Shown here: positions 18,759-29,178 of the stretch, one piece after another
Layout of the letters: the number at the start of each line of letters is the position of its first letter
Position numbering within the stretch: position 1 is the first letter of the stretch
Source: an uncultured Planktomarina sp.
GTDB taxonomy: Bacteria > Pseudomonadota > Alphaproteobacteria > Rhodobacterales > Rhodobacteraceae
Direction of reading: 5' to 3'
NCBI GenBank assembly: GCA_943788425.1
Contig: CALSQF010000001.1
Location: 62,001-126,000 of the forward strand
DNA: 64,000 bases
Translations under genes and position numbers: made by a program
The notes under the pieces: generated by a model
The model's database searches: none
What the model saw: only the letters and a program-made list of their open reading frames with translations
Told to the model about the DNA's origin: nothing

Positions 18759-19982
18759 TTAGACGCAGCGTTTCTGCGTCATGATCAGCCACAGCAAAGC
18801 CGAACCAGCCAATAAAAGAAACGGCACCATCGCGTAATTGACCGCGGCCCAACCCGTGACCACTGAGCCGCCGCTGCAGTTCATGAGCCCACCCGAGGCA
18901 ATGGAGGCGATGGTCACGCAGCCAAAGACGATGGCATCATTCATACCCTGCACCCGACCTATTTCATGCGGGGCGTGGGAGCGAGTCAGCAGGGTGGTGG
19001 CGCCGATGAACCCGAAGTTCCAGCCCACCCCAAGGAGGATGAGCGCGACATAAAAATTTTCCAGCTCCATACCGCTCAGGCCGACAAGCCCAGCAGATCC
19101 TAAAATCAGCAGGCCGATGCCCATGATTTTTTCCACACCAAACCGGCTGATCAGATGGCCGGTAAAGAACGATGGGAGGAACATTGCGATCACATGGGCC
19201 GAGACAATATCATTGGCGTTGTTCTTGGTTAAACCACAGCCAACAACGGCCAAAGGCGTAGAGGTCATCACCAAATTCATTAAGGAATAGGCCACCATAC
19301 CGCAGGCAATTGCGACCAAGATTGAAGGATCGCGCAGCAGCTGCATGCGGCTGCGCGGTCCGCGTGTCGCCTGGGTGTTGGGTGCTTTGGCGGTGCCATT
19401 GGGCAGGCGTAGTAGCAAAAACAGAAACATGCCCACCAAATTAAGTGCGATGATCGCCATGTAACTGCCGAGAAACGGAACGACGGACGCATCCTGTACC
19501 AATTTGTTCAGCTGCGGCCCGAATATGGCTGAGATCAATCCGCCAGCCATAACAAAGGAAATGGCCTTTGGGCGGAAGCTGTCAGAAGCGGTGTCGGTGG
19601 CGGCAAATCGATAAAATCCCTGCGCCGACATGTATATGCCCGAGATATAGGAGCCGAGAAGGAATATTGCAAAGGAGGCGACATAGAGTCCATAGGCTGA
19701 CACCGCAGCCCCCAGCGCGCCGGCAATTGCTCCAATAAAAAATCCAGCTTTACGGCCATATTTCTGCATCAAAGACGAAAGCCAGGGTGCCGTGGTCATC
19801 GAGCCAAAGACGATCAGAGAAATCGGTAAGGTCGCGAAACAAGGGTTGCCTGTTAACATCCCACCCGCCAATCCGCCGACAACAAACATCATTGTCATTT
19901 GTCCGCCCAATATGGCTTGAGCTGCGACCAGAACCGCCACATTGCGTTTGGCCAGGCGGTCGTCGGGGAGGGTTTGTATCAT
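18759..19982 (-). CDS. Major facilitator superfamily transporter
   Basis: A 407-residue inner-membrane protein with about 12 hydrophobic segments split into two halves by a basic linker near residues 198-215 (NTQATRGPRSRMQLL). MFS-like features include SLMQKYGRKAGFFIGA between helices 2 and 3 and SRFGVEKIMGIGLLILG in the second half. The substrate is not evident. It lies 18 bases downstream of cobB on the same strand, so it might belong to the cobA-cobB unit, but a B12 role is only inference. The stop codon side is convergent with the synthase-like gene. Confidence 0.85.
   Translation of the reverse strand: MIQTLPDDRLAKRNVAVLVAAQAILGGQMTMMFVVGGLAGGMLTGNPCFATLPISLIVFGSMTTAPWLSSLMQKYGRKAGFFIGAIAGALGAAVSAYGLYVASFAIFLLGSYISGIYMSAQGFYRFAATDTASDSFRPKAISFVMAGGLISAIFGPQLNKLVQDASVVPFLGSYMAIIALNLVGMFLFLLLRLPNGTAKAPNTQATRGPRSRMQLLRDPSILVAIACGMVAYSLMNLVMTSTPLAVVGCGLTKNNANDIVSAHVIAMFLPSFFTGHLISRFGVEKIMGIGLLILGSAGLVGLSGMELENFYVALILLGVGWNFGFIGATTLLTRSHAPHEIGRVQGMNDAIVFGCVTIASIASGGLMNCSGGSVVTGWAAVNYAMVPFLLLAGSALLWLIMTQKRCV
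18762..18780. terminator. Weak terminator-like hairpin at the 3' end of the MFS gene
   Basis: GACGCAG (18762-18768) and CTGCGTC (18774-18780) form a 7-bp stem in the last codons of the MFS gene. It lies between convergent genes; on the minus strand an ATTTTA run follows at some distance. Confidence 0.35.
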
Positions 19983-20000
19983 GATTGACTTCCTTGAGAC

Positions 20001-21262
20001 TCAATGGCCTGAAATGATATGAGCGAAAGAGCCGCAAGTGTGCCCAACGTGCAACCCCATTTCGCCCAAATCGGTGTGATCGGCATCTTTTGCGGCAAAA
20101 AGAGCTGGGCCAGCAGCCTTTAAGGTGCGGGTGTAGTGAAACTCATGGGCCATCAAGGGGCGGTTGAAATGGTCGCTCAAGGGTGTCAACTGACGGTAGC
20201 CCAAATGCAATTTGCGGTGTTGAAAACTGGTTTCCAAAGGCAAAAGCCCAAGCATTTCGTGGCGCTGCCCATTTGCATCGATCAATCCATTGCCCAAAAC
20301 CATGTAGCCGCCACATTCGCCATAGATGGGTGTTCCAACTGCCGCATGATGCGCAAGCGATGCTTTAAACTGAGCCGCGCTGGCCAATTTTCCCGCATGA
20401 AGTTCCGGATAGCCGCCCGGCAGAAAAATATATTGCGCCGCTTTTGGCGCCGGCTCATCGGCCAGCGGTGAGAAGAAAGACAGCGTCGCCCCAGCGTCCC
20501 GCCAAGCTTTTAATTGGTGCGGATAGCAAAACGCAAAGGCGCGGTCCGAGGCAATGGCGATATGTTGCGCTGGCGGCTTGGGCAGGGGCGCGTGAGAGGT
20601 GCAGGCTGCACCGGTCAGTTTTGACAGCGCGGCCAAATCTAAACTGGGTTGCAGCGCGCCGGCAATGTGATCGATCCAATGCTCCAGCTGATCGATTTCA
20701 CCAGCTTGAACCAAGCCCAGATGACGTTCTGGCAGCGCAAAACTCTCTGATCGCGTTAAATGACCAAAAATATTTATATTTTGCGCGCGCAAAGCCTGCG
20801 TCAGCATATCGAGGTGGCGTGCGCTTGCGACACGGTTGAGAATAACACCCGCTACGGTGACCCGCGGGTCAAAATCTCTGAACCCTGTTACCAGTGCGGC
20901 AATAGAATGGGCGGTTTTGGCGGCATCAACAACCAAAATCACTGGGATATCCAAAATGTGAGCCAAGTCTGCTGCGGAGCCTTTGCCCGCCCTGCCGGCG
21001 CCATCATACAACCCCATCGCAGCCTCTACCACCAGGCCGCCGGAACCGGCCAGGGCGCGGATCACATCCGCAGGCATAGCCCAGGCGTCTAGGTTCACGG
21101 AAGGGGTGCCCGCGGCTGCGGAATGAAAGCCAGGGTCGATGTAATCTGGGCCTGATTTTGCCGGCTGAAATTCAATCTGAGCCCGCTGCATAAGCCGCAT
21201 AAGTGCCAGCGTTATTGTGGTTTTACCGGCGCCCGAACTTGGTGCGGCAACCATAAAGCGGC

Positions 21263-21266
<4 letters not shown>
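20001..21266 (-). CDS. cobB: Cobyrinate a,c-diamide synthase
   Basis: An ATP- and glutamine-dependent amidotransferase of the cobalamin pathway that amidates the a and c side chains of (hydrogeno)byrinate. The 421-residue sequence has an N-terminal P-loop (APSSGAGKTTITLALM), the dethiobiotin-synthase-like ATPase domain with KSGPDYIDPGFH, and a C-terminal class I glutaminase domain with the Cys nucleophile in YGECGGYMVLG. The ATG overlaps the stop of cobA in ATGA. Confidence 0.95.
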
Positions 21267-22114
<848 letters not shown>

Positions 22115-22210
22115 AGGTCTCTTTATGGCGAAAATTCTCTGGAGAGAATAGAGTGCAAGCGACACGCGCTTTGTGATTGGCGGCATGAATTGCCCTGCTA
22201 TAGTGGCGCA

Positions 22211-23254
22211 ATGGAGACCCGTGAATCCCCCCCTTTGCGTCGCGGTTGGACGACTGGCGCTTGTGCCACCGCTGCCGTGCGTGCTGGGCTATGCGCGCTA
22301 TGGGGCGGCGAGCAATTGGACGAGGTGCAGATTACCCTGCCAAAAGGCGAGACACCGGTTTTCAAAATCGCGCATCGCGAGGTGACGGCGGAGTGGGTGG
22401 AAATTGGCATTACCAAGGATGCCGGTGACGATCCGGACGTCACCCACGGCGCCTTAATAATTGGGCGCGTTGCGCGCTCCTCGGGCGGTGTGAACTTTCA
22501 TGCCGGCGATGGGGTCGGCACGATCACTAAGGCAGGGCTCCCGATTGCGGTAGGAGAGCCTGCGATCAATCCCGTGCCGCGACAAATGATGCAGGCTCAG
22601 GTTGAGGATTTGGCGCTCCGCTTCGGGCAGCCGCCCAATGTCGACATCACCATTCGTATCCCCGGGGGCAAGGCTCTGGCCTTGAAAACCTGGAACCCCA
22701 GATTGGGCATTGTTGATGGTCTGTCGGTGCTGGGCACAACGGGGATCGTGCGGCCATTTTCTTGCGCCGCCTGGATCGCCTCCATTCACCGCGGCATTGA
22801 TGTCGCTCGGGCTTGCGGAGCGCCGCATGTGGCCGGCTGCACGGGGGCAACCTCTGAGCGCGCCGTGCAGGCACTGCATGGCTTGCCCGACACTTCGATG
22901 CTTGATATGGGAGATTTTGCCGGCGGGTTGATGAAGTATTTGCGGCGCCACCCGGTTGTGCGGCTGACCATTGGCGGCGGCATTGGCAAAATGACGAAAT
23001 TGGCGCAAGGCGCACGCGATTTACATTCCGCCCGATCTCAGGTGGATTTCACAGCCCTGGCGCAGGCACTTGAGCAACCAGAGCTTGCAAAGGCGAATAC
23101 GGCACTTGAGGCCTATGAACTGGCCGGTCCAGATATGGCCCAATGGGTGGCGATCTCTGCCTTGGCCAATTGCCAACTCATTTTACAGGGTGCCGATATA
23201 AAAGTGGATTGCGTGGTTATCGATCGCTCAGGTCGGATATTGGCGCAGTCATGA
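22211..23254 (+). CDS. cbiD: Precorrin-5B C1-methyltransferase CbiD
   Basis: Methylates C1 of the corrin precursor. The 347-residue product begins METRESPP and has the diagnostic LRRGWTTGACATAAVRAG, then ITKDAGDDPDVTHGA and HVAGCTGATSERAVQ. I chose ATG 22211 over TTG 22190 because family members start just before the RRGWTTG motif. There is no strong ribosome site. CbiD is usually named with the anaerobic pathway but is found in many Rhodobacterales. It overlaps cobK in ATGA. Confidence 0.93.
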   Translation: METRESPPLRRGWTTGACATAAVRAGLCALWGGEQLDEVQITLPKGETPVFKIAHREVTAEWVEIGITKDAGDDPDVTHGALIIGRVARSSGGVNFHAGDGVGTITKAGLPIAVGEPAINPVPRQMMQAQVEDLALRFGQPPNVDITIRIPGGKALALKTWNPRLGIVDGLSVLGTTGIVRPFSCAAWIASIHRGIDVARACGAPHVAGCTGATSERAVQALHGLPDTSMLDMGDFAGGLMKYLRRHPVVRLTIGGGIGKMTKLAQGARDLHSARSQVDFTALAQALEQPELAKANTALEAYELAGPDMAQWVAISALANCQLILQGADIKVDCVVIDRSGRILAQS

Positions 23255-23985
23255 CGGTGTTAATACTGGCAGGGACGGGCGATGCCCGGCAATTGGCGCA
23301 ATTTTGCGCAGATCACTCGATTGCCGCCTGTGCCAGCTTGGCCGGGGCAACGCGTCGGCCGAAACCATTGGCCGTGCCCACGTATCATGGTGGGTTTGGT
23401 GGCGGTGAAGACTTTCGTACTTTTTTGCGGCGTCACGAGATTCGCGCGGTTTTGGATGCCACCCATCCCTTCGCCCGTCACATCACCCAGCGCAGCTATG
23501 ACATCACCAGCGAGATTGGTCTGCCCTATGTGCGGTTTGAACGGCCGGCATGGCAGCCTGGACCGGGCGATCAGTGGATCTCTTTGCGCGATGAAACAGA
23601 GGCTGCGCCGCATATTTCGCCGGGTGCAGTGGTGTTTCTTGCCACGGGACGGCAAACCCTGCCAAAGTTCGCCAATCTTGCCCATGCGCAGTTGATTTGC
23701 CGGCAAATTGATCCGCCTCAGGGCGCCTTTCCCTGGCCCAATGGCGACTATTTAATCGGACGACCACCATTTTCCGTTGCAGATGAAGAAGCCTTATTTC
23801 GCCGGCTGAATGTCGATGTGCTTGTGGTCAAGAATTCCGGCGGTGCTGCCAGTCGCACGAAATTGGATGCGGCGCGGGCTTTGCGATTGAAAGTGTTGAT
23901 GATTGAACGCCCACCCTGCACGGCCAGTCCATATCTGGCAGAGCGATCAATGGCTCAGGCTTGGTTGACGCAATGGGCATTGTAA
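23251..23985 (+). CDS. cobK: Precorrin-6A reductase
   Basis: NADPH-dependent reduction of precorrin-6A to precorrin-6B (CobK/CbiJ). The 244-residue product begins MTVLILAGTGDARQLAQF, a Rossmann-like nucleotide site, and has VLDATHPFARHITQRSYD and VKNSGGAASRTKLDAAR, both conserved in the family. The ATG overlaps the cbiD stop; the 3' end overlaps the start of the DNA glycosylase gene by 13 bases. Other corrin-ring genes are absent from the window. Confidence 0.94.
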   Translation: MTVLILAGTGDARQLAQFCADHSIAACASLAGATRRPKPLAVPTYHGGFGGGEDFRTFLRRHEIRAVLDATHPFARHITQRSYDITSEIGLPYVRFERPAWQPGPGDQWISLRDETEAAPHISPGAVVFLATGRQTLPKFANLAHAQLICRQIDPPQGAFPWPNGDYLIGRPPFSVADEEALFRRLNVDVLVVKNSGGAASRTKLDAARALRLKVLMIERPPCTASPYLAERSMAQAWLTQWAL

Positions 23986-24595
23986 CGATTTCCAGCCTGG
24001 AGGACATTGATCGCGCGGTGGCCCAGCTCGACATCCCTGAATTCCAAGCAATTCATGAAACATGCAGCCCCATTCCCTTGCGGCGCAAACCACCCGGTTT
24101 TGCCAGCTTGCTTCAAGCCATCGTAGGTCAACAAGTCTCGGTGGCCTCTGCGGTGGCGATTTGGGAACGCATTCAGGCGGCTGGCCTAAGCTGTGAGACC
24201 GCATTGGGGCAGGCCAGTAAGGTGCAGTTGGCGGCTTGGGCTTGTCTCGCCCCAAAATTCGCTATGCGAAGGCGCTAGCTCTGAGCGGGCTTGATTATGA
24301 GCGCTTAGCGGTTTTTCCCGACGCGGAGGTCGTGTCGCGTCTGACCGCCATTACAGGTATTGGGCGTTGGACCGCGGAGGTTTATGCATTGCAAGCCCTG
24401 GGTCGGGCGGATGTCTTCCCACATGGGGATTTGGCCCTGCAAGAGGCGGCAAGACAGGTGTTTCATTTGCCCGCGCGCCCTAGCGAGACTGAAATGCGCA
24501 CCTTGGCTGAAAATTGGGCGCCGTTTAGAGCCGTTGCAGCGCGCCTGCTATGGGCCTATTACAAACATCACAAATCACGGGAGGGGATAGGATGA
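23973..24595 (+). pseudogene. DNA-3-methyladenine glycosylase II (AlkA-like), single frameshift
   Basis: The N-terminal frame from ATG 23973 holds PPGFASLLQAIVGQQVSVASA, the start of the HhH-GPD fold, and ends at TAG near 24278. The rest lies in a second frame: LSRPKIRYAKALA, TAITGIGRWTAEVYALQALG (the helix-hairpin-helix) and HGDLALQEAA with the catalytic Asp. The break is near 24237-24245, where adding one G to the GGG in GGCTTGGGCTTG restores LAAWGLSRPKIRYA. This may be a real mutation or a base-calling slip. If intact, it would excise alkylated purines. The 3' end overlaps the esterase start. Confidence 0.8.
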
Positions 24596-25266
24596 CACGG
24601 GTTTTGAAATCAATGAGTCACTTGCCGCAGGATCAAGACGGCGATGTCACCTCGGCAGTTATTTTTTTACATGGCTATGGGGCGAATGGTGCCGATCTGG
24701 TCGGTCTGGCGGAGGTTTTGGCTGACCATATGCCGGGCACATTGTTTCTTGCGCCCGATGCTCCAGAGACAACGGTTATGGCGCCGATGGGTCTGCAATG
24801 GTTTCCGATCCCTTGGATTGATGGATCTTCAGAAGAGGATTCCGCCAATGGCCTGCGCGCGGCGTCAGAGGATTTAAATGCCTATCTGGATGGGGTTATG
24901 GTGGACTATGATCTCCTCCCAGAACAAGTGATCATTTTTGGGTTTTCGCAAGGCACGATGATGGCGCTCCATGTGGCGCCGCGCCGCGAGGATCCGGTGG
25001 CTGGGGTTGTGGCCTTTTCGGGCCGATTGCTGCAGTCGGAGGCATTGCAAGATGACGTGCAATCCAAGATGCCGATCCTTTTGGTGCATGGCGATGATGA
25101 TGAGGTTGTGCCAATCGACGCATTGCCCCATGCAGCCGAATCTTTGGAGGCTGCGGGTTTCAAAGAGGTTTATGCCCATATTATGAAAGGCACGGGCCAT
25201 GGCATCGGTCCGGATGGGCTGCAGGTGGCTTTGGCCTTTATGCGCAAACAGCTTGGCATGGAATGA
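24592..25266 (+). CDS. Carboxylesterase/phospholipase-type alpha/beta hydrolase
   Basis: A 224-residue serine hydrolase of the carboxylesterase 2 (acyl-protein thioesterase-like) family. Catalytic residues in context: oxyanion region FLHGYGANGADL, nucleophile Ser in IFGFSQGTMMAL, Asp in LVHGDDDEVVP, and His in GTGHGIGPDGL. No signal peptide, so cytoplasmic. Its ATG overlaps the frameshifted glycosylase stop (ATGA), implying that they were one transcription unit. The natural substrate is unknown. Confidence 0.9.
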   Translation: MTRVLKSMSHLPQDQDGDVTSAVIFLHGYGANGADLVGLAEVLADHMPGTLFLAPDAPETTVMAPMGLQWFPIPWIDGSSEEDSANGLRAASEDLNAYLDGVMVDYDLLPEQVIIFGFSQGTMMALHVAPRREDPVAGVVAFSGRLLQSEALQDDVQSKMPILLVHGDDDEVVPIDALPHAAESLEAAGFKEVYAHIMKGTGHGIGPDGLQVALAFMRKQLGME

Positions 25267-25346
25267 TAGGGATATACCAGATACAGGGGTTGTCTGGTCA
25301 ATTTCCCAAGATATAGTGCTTCTATACAGAGAGTGGGACGCCATCT

Positions 25347-25931
25347 ATGACTGGAGACTTTAGAACGCAATTTGTCAAAGAAGCAGCCACGCCGGCGCAG
25401 CGGCCAGCTTTAGTGCTGAACGCGGATTATCGCCCTTTGTCCTATTACCCGCTGTCGCTTTGGAGCTGGCAAGATGCCGTCAAAGCCGCTTGGCTTGATC
25501 GGGTGCAAATTGTGGCTGAATATGACGATATTGTGCGCTCACCCACCACCGAAATTCGTATTCCGTCGGTCGTTGTGCTGCGCGATTATGTCAAACCGCA
25601 AAGCACAGTGGCCTTTACACGTTTTAATTTATTTCTGCGCGATGAGTTTTCTTGCCAATATTGCGGCGCGCGCGGGGATTTGACCTTTGATCATGTGGTG
25701 CCGCGTACACGCGGGGGGCGCACCAGTTGGGAAAATGTGGTCGCGGCCTGCTCGAAGTGTAACTTAAGAAAAGGATCCCGCAGTCTGAAGCAATCGGGCC
25801 TCAATCTGCGCAAACCGATCCGAAAACCACAGGCTGAAGAGCTGCGCAATCTCGGGCGAAAGTTCCCACCGGGTCATCTGCATGAAAGCTGGGTTGATTT
25901 TCTGTATTGGGATGCCGAGCTTGAGGCCTAG
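25347..25931 (+). CDS. HNH endonuclease family protein
   Basis: A 194-residue protein with an HNH nuclease domain at about residues 105-150: a zinc-ribbon CQYCGARGDLTFDHVVPRTRGG, then SWENVVAACSKCNLRKG. The His of DHVVP, the Asn of WENVV and the second CxxC are in the expected places. The N-terminal part (PALVLNADYRPLSYYPLSLW) matches a family conserved in alphaproteobacteria and is not linked to a restriction or mobile element here. Cellular role not known. It is convergent with the radical SAM gene; the two stops share CTAG at 25928-25931. Confidence 0.88.
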   Translation: MTGDFRTQFVKEAATPAQRPALVLNADYRPLSYYPLSLWSWQDAVKAAWLDRVQIVAEYDDIVRSPTTEIRIPSVVVLRDYVKPQSTVAFTRFNLFLRDEFSCQYCGARGDLTFDHVVPRTRGGRTSWENVVAACSKCNLRKGSRSLKQSGLNLRKPIRKPQAEELRNLGRKFPPGHLHESWVDFLYWDAELEA

Positions 25932-26860
25932 GCGGAGCAGCTGGCACCACCGAGCACACAAAATTTTGCACAATGCGGGTGGTTGAGCGCGACGTCTTGT
26001 TCGGCCTCTTGCAGGGTGGTGCCCAATTCAAATTCCGGCGCATAGGCCAAAAGTGTGCAGGCCAAAACTGCGGGGCGCGCTGCGCCCTTGCGTTTGACCA
26101 CCATACGCGAAGAGGCGCACATTAAACTGTCGGGATCTTTGTTCAAAATTCCCCAGCAGGCTGTGGTGATCTCTGGCACTTTGGCACGTTCGTCCAGCTC
26201 AGGAAACAATACGGTGGCCCCAGGGTTAAAAGCGTCAATATCATATCCGTTTTGCTGGAAAACTGCGCCGTAGCCCGCGCGGCTGGCAGCTTCGCTATCG
26301 CCCCAGACGGTGCGCCCAGCGACATGCATGCGGATGCCGACATCGCGCAGCCAGTTCATGCCCTGGAGTGTTTTGTCATAGGCGCCCTTGCCGCGCTCCG
26401 TGTCATGGTTGGCGCGATCAAAGTGATCGAGCGAGATCCGCAGCGTCAGCTTACCGGGGTAGGCGGTATTGAGATGTATAAGCCCCTGTTTAACCTGTTT
26501 GCGCATCATCGGTAGCATAGCATTGGTTAAGATAAGGACCTCGTAGCCGGCCGCGAGGCTGCATTCCGCGATATCAATCATTTCCGGATTCATGAAGGGT
26601 TCACCACCAGTGAAAGCGATCTCGCGCACGGGCCAGTTTTGGCTGATCAATTGTTGCAGATAATCTCTCACCTCATCGGCAGTGATATAGACCAACGCAT
26701 CATTGGTGGGGCTGCTTTCGATATAACAATTGACGCATTCAATATTGCAAAGAGTACCAGTGTTAAACCACAAGGTCTCAGGGTGGGTCAGGGCCACCCG
26801 CGCTCGCGCCTCACCTTTTGCGGTCACATTCGGGTCGGAGAATTCTTCGAGATGGGACAT
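25928..26860 (-). CDS. Radical SAM protein
   Basis: A 310-residue radical SAM enzyme. The 4Fe-4S/SAM motif is Cx3Cx2C in TLCNIECVNCYIES, followed by the GGEPFMNPEM loop that binds SAM. Later cysteines (near ACWGIL, MCASS, ACTLL and the terminal CAKFCVLGGASCSA) suggest a further, SPASM-like cluster region. ATG 26860 has AAGGAG upstream; the frame is open for 29 further codons without support. No obvious precursor peptide or partner gene is adjacent, so the substrate is unknown. Confidence 0.85.
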   Translation of the reverse strand: MSHLEEFSDPNVTAKGEARARVALTHPETLWFNTGTLCNIECVNCYIESSPTNDALVYITADEVRDYLQQLISQNWPVREIAFTGGEPFMNPEMIDIAECSLAAGYEVLILTNAMLPMMRKQVKQGLIHLNTAYPGKLTLRISLDHFDRANHDTERGKGAYDKTLQGMNWLRDVGIRMHVAGRTVWGDSEAASRAGYGAVFQQNGYDIDAFNPGATVLFPELDERAKVPEITTACWGILNKDPDSLMCASSRMVVKRKGAARPAVLACTLLAYAPEFELGTTLQEAEQDVALNHPHCAKFCVLGGASCSA

Positions 26861-27010
26861 AGGTTTGCGCTCCTTGAGATCATATGCGGCACCGCCTGTG
26901 ACCCCTATAATACGGCGTGACACAGAAAAAAAGCATTGATGAAACATGCTGACAGAGAATTGATCGTGCCCTATAAGGTGGACAGGGGTCGCGCGCCGTT
27001 GTAATGCACC

Positions 27011-27022
27011 GTTAGCGCAAAC
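27011..27022. promoter_or_regulatory. Possible LacI-type operator upstream of zwf
   Basis: GTTAGCGCAAAC is a near-palindrome with a central CG (five of six pairs match), typical of LacI-family sites. It lies 19 bases before the zwf start. No regulator is adjacent, so this is a weak call. Confidence 0.35.
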
Positions 27023-27040
27023 ATTTCAGAGGATTTGTCC

Positions 27041-28492
27041 ATGGTCTCCAGAGTAATTCCCGTTGATCCTTTTGATCTTGTCATTTTTGGTGGCACGGGT
27101 GATTTGGCCCGCCGAAAAATACTGCCCGGGTTGTTTCGCAGGTTTTGCGCCGGTCAAATGCCGGCTGATGCGCGCATCATAGGCGCGGCGCGCGGGGATA
27201 TCGGCCAGCATGGCTATCAAGACTTGATCCGCAGTGCCATCAATGAATTCGGTGCGCCCTCCGCTGAGAGTCTTGAGTATCTTGACGCCTTCATTGCACA
27301 GTTGCACTACGTAGCGGTCGATATTCGCGGAGACGGTGGTTGGGATGAATTGTCAAAATTGATCCGAGAAGACCTGGTGAATGCCTATTATTTCTCCGTC
27401 GCTCCCAGCCTGTTTGGCGACATAGCGGCGAGTTTGAACTCATGGAAGATTGCCACGCCAGAAGCGCGCATTGTCGTTGAGAAGCCCTTTGGCCGCGACT
27501 TGCAAAGTGCCAAAGCTCTCAACAGCGTTTTGTCGCAGCAATTTGATGAAAGCCAAATTTACCGAATTGACCATTATTTAGGCAAAGAAACGGTACAAAA
27601 TCTCATGGCCGTCCGCTTTGGCAATCTCTTGTTTGAACCCTTGTGGAACGCGCAGTATGTTGACCATATTCAGATCACTGTGGCCGAGACTGTCGGCGTC
27701 GGTGGGCGCGGTGCCTATTATGACAAATCGGGTGCGATGCGCGATATGGTGCAAAACCATTTGATGCAGCTGCTGTGCTTAATCGCGATGGAGCCGCCGT
27801 CTCATTTCGATCCTGATGCGGTGCGCGACGAAAAGCTCAAAGTGATCCGAAGCTTGGCACCTGTGGCCGCACATCACGTTGTGCGCGGTCAATATGATGC
27901 CACCACCTTAACCACCAGCTACCGCACCGATGCGGAAAACCCGCGCAGCTTTACGGAAAGCTATGTTGCCATAAAGGCCCATATCGAGAATTGGCGTTGG
28001 GCTGGGGTTCCGTTTTATCTTCGAACTGGAAAGAAGCTCAAGGCGCGCACCTCTGAAATCGCAATTATATTCAAAAAGTTGCCTCATTCGATTTTTGAGA
28101 AATCGGCAGATAAAAAACAAAACGTGCTGGCCATTCAGCTTCAACCTAATGAAGGAATGACGCTGGATGTCACCATAAAAGAGCCTGGTCCAGGCGGCAT
28201 GCGTTTGGTCCACGTGCCCCTGGATATGACTTTTGCGGATGCTCTTGGCGATCATTCAGAAGACACGCCAGATGCTTATGAACGGTTGATCATGGATGTG
28301 ATACGGGGTGACCAAACGCTGTTTATGCGCGGCGATGAGGTGGAGGCGGCCTGGAAATGGACTGATCCAATCATCGAAGCCTGGGAGACGCGCAATGATG
28401 TGCCCAAGCTTTATGACGTCGGCTCAGCTGGACCTGAAGACGCAATGTCTCTCATCCATCGGGACGGTCGACGTTGGCGCGAGGTGAAGTGA
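27041..28492 (+). CDS. zwf: Glucose-6-phosphate 1-dehydrogenase
   Basis: Oxidises glucose-6-phosphate to 6-phosphogluconolactone with NAD(P)+, the entry to the pentose phosphate and Entner-Doudoroff routes. The 483-residue sequence has the Rossmann motif FGGTGDLARRKILPGLF, the catalytic site RIDHYLGKETVQNL, EKPFGRDL, and RTGKKL near the C-terminus. ATG 27041 follows AGAGGA by seven bases and is preferred over TTG 27035. The stop overlaps pgl in TGATG. The zwf-pgl-pgi order is a coherent sugar-phosphate operon. Confidence 0.97.
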   Translation: MVSRVIPVDPFDLVIFGGTGDLARRKILPGLFRRFCAGQMPADARIIGAARGDIGQHGYQDLIRSAINEFGAPSAESLEYLDAFIAQLHYVAVDIRGDGGWDELSKLIREDLVNAYYFSVAPSLFGDIAASLNSWKIATPEARIVVEKPFGRDLQSAKALNSVLSQQFDESQIYRIDHYLGKETVQNLMAVRFGNLLFEPLWNAQYVDHIQITVAETVGVGGRGAYYDKSGAMRDMVQNHLMQLLCLIAMEPPSHFDPDAVRDEKLKVIRSLAPVAAHHVVRGQYDATTLTTSYRTDAENPRSFTESYVAIKAHIENWRWAGVPFYLRTGKKLKARTSEIAIIFKKLPHSIFEKSADKKQNVLAIQLQPNEGMTLDVTIKEPGPGGMRLVHVPLDMTFADALGDHSEDTPDAYERLIMDVIRGDQTLFMRGDEVEAAWKWTDPIIEAWETRNDVPKLYDVGSAGPEDAMSLIHRDGRRWREVK

Positions 28493-29169
28493 TGCAGCTG
28501 ACATCGTATGAATCTGCATCCGAAATGATGCAAAGCCTTTCGGTTCAAATCACATCACAGCTGTCCGCTGCGATTGCGCTGCGCGGACGGGCCTGTTTGG
28601 CTGTTCCTGGCGGCAGCACGCCGGGGCCGCTGTTTGATCTGCTCAGTCAAGCGGAGTTAGATTGGGCCAATGTGACAGTCATGTTGACAGATGAACGTTG
28701 GGTGCCATCAGACAGTGCGAGATCAAATACGGGATTGATAAAAAATCGGCTATTGGTCAATGCCGCAAGAGCAGCGCAATATATCCCGCTCTATGCGGAG
28801 GGCTTAGATCACGTCTTGGGTGCGCGGACACTTTCAAAGCAGGTGGCGCCGAATTTGCCGATAGAAGTGGTGGTTCTGGGAATGGGGGCGGATATGCATA
28901 CAGCCTCGCTCTTTCCCGGAGCTCCAGAGTTGTCTTTCGCGCAAAATGAGCTGGCCGATGCGGTCATGCCTATGGTGCCGGTAGGATCTGATCTCGAGCC
29001 GCGCGTGACCTTGAGTGCCCGGGTGCTTGAGATGGCGCGTCAGATCCATGTTTTGATCTTGGGAGATGAGAAAAAAGCAGCTCTTGCGCAGGCGGAAACC
29101 CTGTCGCCTATTGAGGCACCAATTGCACAATTTTTACCCAATGCAACTGTGCATTGGAGCCCGGTTTAG
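28492..29169 (+). CDS. pgl: 6-phosphogluconolactonase
   Basis: Hydrolyses 6-phosphogluconolactone, the zwf product. The 225-residue protein belongs to the DevB/NagB-like branch: AVPGGSTPGPLFDLLS binds phosphate, then VMLTDERWVPSDSARSNTGLI and VVLGMGADMHTASLFPGA. It is translationally coupled to zwf by TGATG and lies nine bases before pgi. The length is normal. Confidence 0.95.
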   Translation: MQLTSYESASEMMQSLSVQITSQLSAAIALRGRACLAVPGGSTPGPLFDLLSQAELDWANVTVMLTDERWVPSDSARSNTGLIKNRLLVNAARAAQYIPLYAEGLDHVLGARTLSKQVAPNLPIEVVVLGMGADMHTASLFPGAPELSFAQNELADAVMPMVPVGSDLEPRVTLSARVLEMARQIHVLILGDEKKAALAQAETLSPIEAPIAQFLPNATVHWSPV

Positions 29170-29178
29170 GACGAAAAG

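Noticed and set aside
22115-22210. Cobalamin riboswitch between cobA and cbiD
   Set aside because: The gap is under 100 bases and no B12-box-like structure is visible.
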